Origin: Clostridia bacterium
GTDB lineage: Bacteria > Bacillota > Clostridia > Christensenellales > Aristaeellaceae
Assembly (NCBI GenBank): GCA_017469605.1
Contig: JAFUGB010000287.1
Coordinates: 1 to 11,426, forward strand
Direction: 5' to 3'
Length of the DNA: 11,426 nucleotides
Shown: positions 6,498 to 11,426 of the stretch, one piece after another
Layout of the letters: every line of letters begins with the position of its first letter
Numbering within the stretch: the stretch's first letter is position 1
The notes under the pieces: model-generated
What the model was told of the DNA's origin: nothing
The model's database searches: none
Seen by the model: the letters and a program-made list of their open reading frames with translations, nothing else
Position numbers and translations under genes: made by a program

Positions 6498-7181
6498 TCA
6501 GCGTCCGCGGTCATCTTCTTCCGCATAGTTTGCCATGGCTTTGCCGTATTTTTCAGAGAAAAAAAGCGATGAATACAGGTATGGGATGCCGCTGCTGGAA
6601 TTAACGCGGCATATATCACGATATTCATCCGTCAGCTGCATCTCTTTCAGCGTATCTGCAATTTGCGCTTCCGTCATGCAATATGGCGTTTGGGAAAAAT
6701 ACGCCTCCGGGGTAGCGGCAGGGTACGTTTTACAGTTGAAGCGCACGATTTCCGCAATGACACGGGGATAGTTTTTTTCCTGCGCCAGCATGGTGGTGGA
6801 AGCAAAATATTCGCTCATGACTTGAAGCGAGTAATAATAAATATCCTGCTCCCCGGTCAGGCTGCGTATATCCTCGCAGTCTTTTGAAGCTTCCATCTCC
6901 GCAATGACGCTGCTGATATTCGTATCGCTTTGACGCAGCGCGCTGATTTGCACTAACTCTCCGCCTGAAGACATCATGCGAATATAGTTGGCCAGCATTT
7001 CTCCCATATTGGCCGGCTGGGATTCTTCTGCGGGGATGGTCATTGTTTCCGGCGGAATCTGCTGTGACAGCTCCGGATGGACAGCTGGATCCAGTGCGTC
7101 GCTGAACTGTGTGGGAATCTCTGATTTTTTCAGGTATTCCACATGCGTAAAGCCCGGCTTTCTTCTTCCCATAATCGCCAC
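6498..7181 (-). CDS. Uncharacterised AOR-operon protein, first tandem copy (YdhW position)
   Basis: The 227-aa soluble protein is a paralogue of the next gene. The shared C-terminal half contains YYYS (115-118), PRVIAEIV, YPAAT (153-157), TEAQ, EYRDI (186-190) and FFSEKYGKAMANYAEED (207-223). The N-terminal halves differ strongly, apart from a basic MG(R/F)-K-rich opening. I chose the GTG start at 7181 because GGAG (7190-7193) lies 8 nt upstream; the ATG at 7172 would match the paralogue's MG start better but is 17 nt from the RBS. It follows ydhV after a 70-base gap that holds a 13-bp hairpin. No enzyme motif is visible. Position after ydhV suggests a YdhW-like role, unproven. Confidence 0.8.
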   Translation of the reverse strand: MAIMGRRKPGFTHVEYLKKSEIPTQFSDALDPAVHPELSQQIPPETMTIPAEESQPANMGEMLANYIRMMSSGGELVQISALRQSDTNISSVIAEMEASKDCEDIRSLTGEQDIYYYSLQVMSEYFASTTMLAQEKNYPRVIAEIVRFNCKTYPAATPEAYFSQTPYCMTEAQIADTLKEMQLTDEYRDICRVNSSSGIPYLYSSLFFSEKYGKAMANYAEEDDRGR

Positions 7182-7189
7182 AGCGGCAG

Positions 7190-7194
7190 CTCCT
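7190..7194 (-). promoter_or_regulatory. RBS deciding a GTG start
   Basis: AGGAG on the minus strand lies 8 nt before the GTG at 7181 and 17 nt before the in-frame ATG at 7172. The spacing favours GTG. Confidence 0.55.
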
Positions 7195-7204
7195 TTCTGC
7201 AACC

Positions 7205-7236
7205 CAGGGAAAGCGGCTGGAGCGCCGCTTTCCCTG
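7205..7236 (-). other. Intercistronic hairpin between ydhV and the first paralogue
   Basis: A perfect 13-bp inverted repeat, CAGGGAAAGCGGC (7205-7217) and GCCGCTTTCCCTG (7224-7236), has a 6-nt loop. It starts 15 bases after the ydhV stop, and there is no T run after it on the minus strand. It is therefore more likely an RNA processing or 3'-end protecting hairpin, or a partial terminator, than a full stop. Confidence 0.6.
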
Positions 7237-7251
7237 CCGCAAACAGTGTGA

Positions 7252-9414
7252 TCAAATCAGTGACAGCTCCTCCAGCTTGTCCGCCATATCGTCAAGGCCG
7301 AACTTTTCCAGTGTCTGCCGGGTGGGAATGCCGGTTTCCTTGTTCCAGCCCATGGCCTCATAGAACATATCAAGACTCTTTTCCCAGTCGTCGCGGTCCA
7401 TTTTGACGGTACCCTCTTCAAAGGCTTTGAATTCAGGATCCTGATCAAACGCCCAGGCCGTTACCTTATCGTGATCCTGGCGCAGATTGGTGCTGTTTTC
7501 ATTGAGCTTGAAGGAGATGGCGGTCATTACGCGCAGCATATTGGAAATACGTTCCATGGCAAAGAGAATATCATCCATGGACCATTCCTCGCCCGTTACA
7601 GCTGTCATGTACTTCGCGTCCAGTTCAATATCGCCCTTGTAGCCGCGATCCTTGCGAGGCGACAGGGTCATGGGATACATCCAGTTGCACAGCGTGGCGC
7701 TGTCATGCCACTGCTTTTGCAGGAAAGCCCATTTGGCCAGCTTTACCTTGTTCGCATTGATGGGCGTATATTTCTTGGGTGCGTCAGTGCATCCTTCACC
7801 AAAGAAGCTTTCGGCCACAGGCTTGATCACTAACTCATACGGCGAGCCGGAACGAACAAAGTTCGTCATCACATGATCCATGCAGTCGCGATTATACATG
7901 ACATTATACAGTAGGCCGCTTTGCCAGCATTCCTCAGAGGAATGATGCTTGGGGTAGCCATTGTAGGTCATATTGTGATTGCTGCTGTCGGCCAGATCAT
8001 AGAAATTGATACCCCATTCGTTCTTGGTGGGATCATCCAGGCCCCAGGCATGCAGATACTGGTAAGTGCCTTCACCCAGGCGGCTGATTTCACCTTCTTT
8101 TCTGGCGATGCGTCCATAGATATCATCAATCCACCGCGGATCACCGTCTTTCATCAGCTGCCAGGGAATGGAATCGTATTCTTCTTTAGGCAGGAACTTT
8201 TCAAAAATGCCGTGGTGATAACACCAATAGAATTCACGGCCCAGATTACCATAATTACACCAAAGGCCCATGTCATCCAAAACATGCGCGCCGTGAAGGC
8301 CGGTTACCAGCTTGGCATCCCCCTTTTCCCGGAAATCATGACGACCTTCGGCAAAAAAGTTCTGTGCTACGTTGCTGGTCGGTGCGCAGGTGTTGGATAC
8401 CTTGGTGGGCAGATCATATTCTGCAAGGATATCGATGTCATATTCCGAATAGCAGCGCACCGGGCAAGACGAGCAGCCGCCGGATTTGACGATATACTTT
8501 TGCGCTACATCCCCCATGTCGTACACGCCCTTGGTAGCGCGATAGGCGGCCACGTTCATATTGCCAGGCGCCTGCTCACCGGTATCGATTGCGCCGTGCG
8601 GCGCTGCACCCCACATAACGCCCGGGGCGCCGCGCCAGCGGTTTTTTCGGTCAGCCGTGTATTCTGCCCAGGATTGAGGATTGAAGGGGACGTTGTGATT
8701 GTTGTTGCCGCCAACCAGGTCGCACATCATGAAATCGCACAGCTCTTTTAAACGAACAGGATCGGCTATGGCTACTGCGCCGGTGCCGCGGATGGCGATG
8801 GCTTTTACGTTCTTGGAGCCCAATGCCGCGCCGACGCCCGCGCCTGCCGCATTGCCAACGCTGGTGATCAGCGAGGACATATTAACCAGGTTTTCTCCGG
8901 CCGGGCCGATGGAAGCCACGTCGAATTCTGGCCCGCATTCCTTGGCGATCACCTTGTTGGTATTAAAGGTGCCCGTGCCCCATACATGGTCGGCGTTGAT
9001 GAACGAGACCTTCTCATCTTCAATTTTGATATACACATGCTCGTCGCATTTGCCTTCCAAAATGATGGCGTCATAGCCAGCGTATTTCATGTTGTGTGCA
9101 AAGTGACCGCCCATATGAGAATCCAAAATGGAACGCCCCTTTGTCCAGGAGGATAAAAGCGTGATCGTGGTGCGGCCGGAGCAAGGCACGCCTGAAGCGG
9201 TCAGGGGGCCTATATCAAAGATGATCTTTGCCTCGGGGCTGTGCGGATCGGTGTTTAGCGGAACCTCATCCCAGATCACCTTATAGCCGATGCCCATGCC
9301 GCCGATATAATCTTTGTACTTGGGTAGCGTATCTTCGTATGTAACTTCGCGTGTGGTCAGGTTGATGCGCAAAATAGTGCCAGCCCATCCATATATGCCA
9401 TTTTTTACAGACAT
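7252..9414 (-). CDS. ydhV: AOR-family tungsten/molybdenum oxidoreductase, YdhV type
   Basis: The 720-aa enzyme belongs to the aldehyde:ferredoxin oxidoreductase family, which binds a bis-pyranopterin W or Mo cofactor and one [4Fe-4S] cluster. The N-terminal domain starts GWAGTILRINLTT (9-21) and contains GPLTASGVPCSGR (69-81), SHMGGHFA (99-106) and GAGVGAALGSKNVKAI (191-206). The cluster ligands are C314, C317, C321 (CSSCPVRC) and C576 (DSATLC). The family motif DxxGL appears as DDMGL (380-384); the second, normally DxxGLC, is DSATLC with Thr for Gly. Length and C-terminal pattern (LCNWMYPMTLSP, KMDRDDWEKSL, GIPTRQTLEKFGLDDMA) match E. coli YdhV (about 700 aa), not the 605-aa archaeal AORs. 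The substrate is unknown. There is no signal peptide. The start has GGGAGG 8 nt upstream and follows the ferredoxin-like gene after 18 bases. Confidence 0.95.
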   Translation of the reverse strand: MSVKNGIYGWAGTILRINLTTREVTYEDTLPKYKDYIGGMGIGYKVIWDEVPLNTDPHSPEAKIIFDIGPLTASGVPCSGRTTITLLSSWTKGRSILDSHMGGHFAHNMKYAGYDAIILEGKCDEHVYIKIEDEKVSFINADHVWGTGTFNTNKVIAKECGPEFDVASIGPAGENLVNMSSLITSVGNAAGAGVGAALGSKNVKAIAIRGTGAVAIADPVRLKELCDFMMCDLVGGNNNHNVPFNPQSWAEYTADRKNRWRGAPGVMWGAAPHGAIDTGEQAPGNMNVAAYRATKGVYDMGDVAQKYIVKSGGCSSCPVRCYSEYDIDILAEYDLPTKVSNTCAPTSNVAQNFFAEGRHDFREKGDAKLVTGLHGAHVLDDMGLWCNYGNLGREFYWCYHHGIFEKFLPKEEYDSIPWQLMKDGDPRWIDDIYGRIARKEGEISRLGEGTYQYLHAWGLDDPTKNEWGINFYDLADSSNHNMTYNGYPKHHSSEECWQSGLLYNVMYNRDCMDHVMTNFVRSGSPYELVIKPVAESFFGEGCTDAPKKYTPINANKVKLAKWAFLQKQWHDSATLCNWMYPMTLSPRKDRGYKGDIELDAKYMTAVTGEEWSMDDILFAMERISNMLRVMTAISFKLNENSTNLRQDHDKVTAWAFDQDPEFKAFEEGTVKMDRDDWEKSLDMFYEAMGWNKETGIPTRQTLEKFGLDDMADKLEELSLI

Positions 9415-9432
9415 GGTTTATACCTCCCTTGC

Positions 9433-10068
9433 TCAAACAGCCTGAGATGCCGCAGTCACCGCATCCCACGGAATGATCGACAGTGCGCCGGACGGACAGC
9501 CGGCGGCACAAGCGCCGCATTGGATGCATTTGGATGATTTATGTGTTACGGGGTTGACAGTGGGCATATGCCAGGGGCAGGCCTGGGTGCACATGCCACA
9601 GCCAACGCACTTATCCTGATCGACCTTTTTTATACCGTTTTCATCTGCGTAGATCGCCTTCATGGGGCATGCATTGGCACAGGCCGGCTCAGCGCACTGG
9701 CGGCAGGTATCGGGATAGTACAACCACTTGTCCTCGGTGTACAGGCCCGTGCCATTGCGGCTTGAGAACAAATTGCGCGTGACCTTTACGCGGGAAATGT
9801 AGCTGCTGACGCACCCGTCGTTGACTAACGTGCAATTGATTTCACAGCGCTGACAGCCCACGCACTTGTCGGTGTTTACCACCAGCAATCCCTGGGGCAT
9901 TGCCCAGGTGTTCACTTTGCCGGCATCCACCTCATCCTGTGTCGTGCCCTGCAGGCTCAGCATTGTGGACGACAATGCAAAGCCAGCCAAACCTTTGCCG
10001 GAAATCTTCAAGAATTGGCGGCGGGTAATTTCTTTTGTCGCAAACCCTCTTTTCGGTTGTTCAGACAT
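9433..10068 (-). CDS. ydhY: Tat-signal ferredoxin-like protein with four [4Fe-4S] sites, YdhY type
   Basis: The 211-aa electron-transfer subunit has a twin-arginine motif, TRRQFLK at residues 15-21, followed by a hydrophobic stretch GLAGFALSSTML, so it is either exported or membrane-tethered by Tat. Sixteen cysteines form four clusters: C69/72/75/79, C122/125/130/134, C154/157/160/164 and C181/184/187/191, the layout of DmsB/NrfC-type subunits. It should pass electrons to or from the adjacent AOR-family enzyme; the E. coli counterpart is YdhY, also encoded just before ydhV. No clear AxA signal peptidase site is seen. The frame is open for 21 more codons upstream, but the ATG at 10068 has GGAGG (10077-10081) 8 nt upstream and places the RR motif correctly. 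It is the first gene of the operon, behind the MerR-type promoter and a long leader. Confidence 0.93.
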   Translation of the reverse strand: MSEQPKRGFATKEITRRQFLKISGKGLAGFALSSTMLSLQGTTQDEVDAGKVNTWAMPQGLLVVNTDKCVGCQRCEINCTLVNDGCVSSYISRVKVTRNLFSSRNGTGLYTEDKWLYYPDTCRQCAEPACANACPMKAIYADENGIKKVDQDKCVGCGMCTQACPWHMPTVNPVTHKSSKCIQCGACAAGCPSGALSIIPWDAVTAASQAV

Positions 10069-10240
10069 GGTTCTCTCCTCCTTTTTTGCAATGCGTTTCC
10101 AACAAAGGCGTCCTTTGCAAAAGGCGGGCAAGAGAATTGCTTCCCTTACCGAATGGCTGCATCAGCCGCGTGGGTCAGTGCAGCTCGGAGCTTTGCTGAT
10201 GGGGATGTTCAAGCGTACTTCGTCCAATAAGATACGCATT
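10069..10240 (-). ncRNA. Structured 5' leader of the ydhYV operon, candidate riboswitch
   Basis: From the predicted transcription start near 10240 to the ydhY ATG is about 170 nt with no ORF of note. Several foldings are possible. One pairs 10195-10200 with 10161-10166 (ATCAGC/GCTGAT), and an overlapping alternative pairs 10179-10184 with 10156-10161 (GCTGCA/TGCAGC). Downstream, the segment 10112-10117 can pair with 10103-10108 or with 10120-10124. The segment 10116-10124 can also pair with 10080-10090, next to and over the edge of the Shine-Dalgarno GGAGG. Mutually exclusive helices that end at the RBS are typical of translational riboswitches. Because the operon encodes a pyranopterin enzyme, a Moco/Tuco-type element is the first candidate. 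I cannot verify the family by eye. Confidence 0.4.
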
Positions 10241-10246
10241 GCTTGT

Positions 10247-10277
10247 ATCATAAAGGTTGGAGTTGCTCCAATGTCAA
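10247..10277 (-). promoter_or_regulatory. ydhY: MerR-type promoter of the ydhYV operon (19-bp spacer)
   Basis: Minus strand: perfect -35 TTGACA (10272-10277), a 19-bp spacer, -10 TATGAT (10247-10252). The over-long spacer is the hallmark of promoters that MerR-family activators untwist. The spacer contains a perfect dyad at 10257-10271. The regulator gene is divergent and adjacent. Confidence 0.85.
10257..10271. promoter_or_regulatory. MerR-family operator
   Basis: TTGGAGTTGCTCCAA has 6-bp perfect arms around 3 bases and sits between the -35 and -10 of the operon promoter. The position and form are those of classic MerR operators. Confidence 0.8.
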
Positions 10278-10284
10278 GGGACTA

Positions 10285-10313
10285 TTGACAAAAGTTCTGA
10301 TTTTATGTACATT
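10285..10313 (+). promoter_or_regulatory. Promoter of the merR-family gene
   Basis: Plus strand: perfect -35 TTGACA (10285-10290), a 17-bp spacer, -10 TACATT (10308-10313; four of six). It is back to back with the operon promoter: the two -35 boxes are 7 bases apart, so RNA polymerase or regulator binding on one side will affect the other. Confidence 0.55.
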
Positions 10314-10368
10314 TAAGCCATATCTGTCTTATATGTTGGCGAGTATATTTTAAGCCGGGGAGAAAATC

Positions 10369-11172
10369 ATGAAAACGTACAGCATAGGTGAATTTGCAAT
10401 TACATTCGGCGTCAGTGCTGACCTGCTGCGATATTATGAAAAAAAGGGATTGATCACCCCGCACAGGAACAAAGAAAACAATTATCGCTATTATACGGAT
10501 GCTGATATCTTCAGCTTGCAGCAGGCGTGCGTTATGCGCAGCATTGATGTGCCCCTGCGCGAGCTAAAACCTCAAAAGAACCCCTGTGAACCAAACAAGC
10601 TGCAAAGCTATTTGCAGGAGCGGATTCATGCGATCGAACAGGAAATCGACGATCTTAACCGTAAACTGATCCGGCTTGAAGTGATGAAAAATGTCACAAA
10701 AAATGCGTGCGACAAACTGAATACCTGCGAGGAAATCTTGATCAGGCCGATGTACCTGCTGTTCTATGACGACCAGCGAACGGCGAATGGCGTGATGCTG
10801 GCTTCGGAATGGATGCGTTTTCTTCCCTTTGTTGCTTTCACCTTTTCGCTGCCAAGCGAGGCGTTGTTTCAAGCGGGGGAAACACAGCTTTTTCCGCGCG
10901 CAGGCTTGCAGCTGGTAGCGCGTTATGCCGAAAGCCAGGATATCTGCCTTGATCCCCCGGCTGTTTTTTTGACTGAACATACAGGAATTCGCTGCGTGTT
11001 GCAACTTACCGACCCATTGTGCCCGCGGGTAAGCGATTTTGAACCTTTAGTGCGGTTTGTGCGGCAAAATGACCGCCATCCCGTGGGAGATATGATATAT
11101 GGCGTTCGCGGAAGCGACAATATAAACGGACAAACGATATATTATGTTCGTGTGCTGTTGAGAACGCAGTAG
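10369..11172 (+). CDS. MerR-family transcriptional activator, likely regulator of the ydhYV operon
   Basis: The 267-aa protein has an N-terminal MerR winged-helix domain (about 1-70): YSIGEFAITFGVSADLLRYY, then EKKGLITPHR and NNYRYYTDADI. A dimerisation helix follows (about 78-118: QERIHAIEQEIDDLNRKLIRL). The C-terminal effector domain (about 125-265) is much larger than that of metal-sensing MerR proteins and resembles, in size and position, the GyrI-like ligand domains of BmrR-type regulators. Cysteines at 54, 73, 114 and 120 are scattered and form no known metal motif, so a small organic ligand is more likely than a metal or a cluster. It is divergent from the ydhYV operon, whose promoter has a 19-bp spacer and a dyad. 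The start at 10369 has GGGGAG 7 nt upstream. Its ligand is unknown; a substrate aldehyde or aromatic acid would fit but is a guess. Confidence 0.92.
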   Translation: MKTYSIGEFAITFGVSADLLRYYEKKGLITPHRNKENNYRYYTDADIFSLQQACVMRSIDVPLRELKPQKNPCEPNKLQSYLQERIHAIEQEIDDLNRKLIRLEVMKNVTKNACDKLNTCEEILIRPMYLLFYDDQRTANGVMLASEWMRFLPFVAFTFSLPSEALFQAGETQLFPRAGLQLVARYAESQDICLDPPAVFLTEHTGIRCVLQLTDPLCPRVSDFEPLVRFVRQNDRHPVGDMIYGVRGSDNINGQTIYYVRVLLRTQ

Positions 11173-11269
11173 CGTGTTGTCGTATCGGCGCCTTGGCATC
11201 GCATTCGCGCCATATTCTCTGCGCGGCCGGGATTCCTTCCCAAACGGAAGTCATGGCCAAACAACAAAT

Positions 11270-11323
11270 AAAAAAGGGTCTGTCTCAAAACGCCAAATGA
11301 AAAAGCGGCGCAAGAGACAGCCC
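11270..11323 (-). terminator. Inverted repeat: terminator of a minus-strand gene to the right, or IS-like end
   Basis: GGGTCTGTCTC (11276-11286) pairs with GAGACAGCCC (11314-11323) with one bulged base. An inner CGCC/GGCG pairing (11291-11294 with 11307-11310) extends the stem. On the minus strand, six T follow (11275-11270), a good intrinsic terminator for a gene beyond the window. The GGGTCTGTCTCAAAA string also resembles terminal repeats of some insertion sequences. No gene is seen in 11173-11426. Confidence 0.5.
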
Positions 11324-11426
11324 ATCTCTTATGCGGGAAACGCAAAGGGGCCTAAAGCATAAACCCAACGTGAATACTGATAAAAGAATACGAACGACTT
11401 CCAGAAAAAGTAAAATCTGATTACAA

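Noticed and set aside
7921..8751. Plus-strand frame of 276 codons
   Set aside because: It is antisense to ydhV, which is unmistakable by motifs over its whole length.
10069..10131. 21-residue N-terminal extension of the ferredoxin-like protein
   Set aside because: The ATG at 10068 has a strong GGAGG and places the twin-arginine motif near the N-terminus. The extension adds only basic, unconserved-looking sequence.
11225..11258. Possible terminator of the merR-family gene (CTTCC/GGAAG with outer GGCC)
   Set aside because: The stem is only 5 bp with a loose outer pairing, and no T run follows on the plus strand.
1..11426. CRISPR arrays, rRNA genes, toxin-antitoxin pairs, biosynthetic clusters
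   Set aside because: No spaced direct repeats, rRNA-like conserved stretches, or small paired ORFs with known toxin or antitoxin motifs were seen.

Overview
The window looks like chromosome from a moderately GC-rich, anaerobic, Gram-positive bacterium, most likely a gut-type member of the Clostridia. Supporting signs are strong AGGAGG-type ribosome binding sites, a secreted SH3b/peptidoglycan-binding cell-wall protein, a tungsten/molybdenum aldehyde:ferredoxin oxidoreductase (AOR) family enzyme, AzlCD, and a Clostridia-type serine recombinase fragment. The taxonomy is inference.

Layout, left to right. (1) 1-418 (+): 3' end of a serine esterase gene, closed by a hairpin. (2) 587-1219 (-): a small P-loop NTPase/kinase-like gene with its own terminator. 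(3) About 1220-1900: a decayed accessory patch with an unrecognised ORF and a serine recombinase stub that keeps its promoter and RBS but stops after 61 codons. (4) 2002-2077 (-): tRNA-Ala(GGC) with promoter and terminator. (5) 2326-4425 (-): a 699-aa secreted protein with peptidoglycan-binding and four SH3b domains, preceded by a good promoter that overlaps an inverted repeat. (6) 4511-5522 (-): azlC-azlD, a branched-chain amino acid exporter, with a clear promoter. (7) 5778-10068 (-): a four-gene redox operon: a Tat-signal four-cluster ferredoxin-like protein (YdhY-like), a YdhV-type AOR-family oxidoreductase, and two tandem paralogous genes of unknown function in the place E. coli uses for ydhW. 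(8) 10369-11172 (+): a divergent MerR-family regulator. (9) 11173-11426: no gene seen; it holds a GGGTCTGTCTC inverted repeat that is a terminator or an IS-like end.

The redox operon is the most interesting unit. The promoter facing it has the hallmark of MerR-activated promoters: a 19-bp spacer between TTGACA and TATGAT containing the dyad TTGGAGTTGCTCCAA. The adjacent MerR protein is therefore the likely activator. Between the predicted transcription start and the first gene lies a leader of about 170 nt with mutually exclusive hairpins, one of which could cover the Shine-Dalgarno sequence. This suggests a second, RNA-level control, possibly a molybdenum/tungsten cofactor riboswitch. The ferredoxin-like subunit carries a twin-arginine motif but the AOR subunit has no signal, so export by a hitchhiker mechanism is possible. 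No membrane cytochrome subunit (YdhU-like) is seen in this operon, and the putative ydhW position is duplicated.
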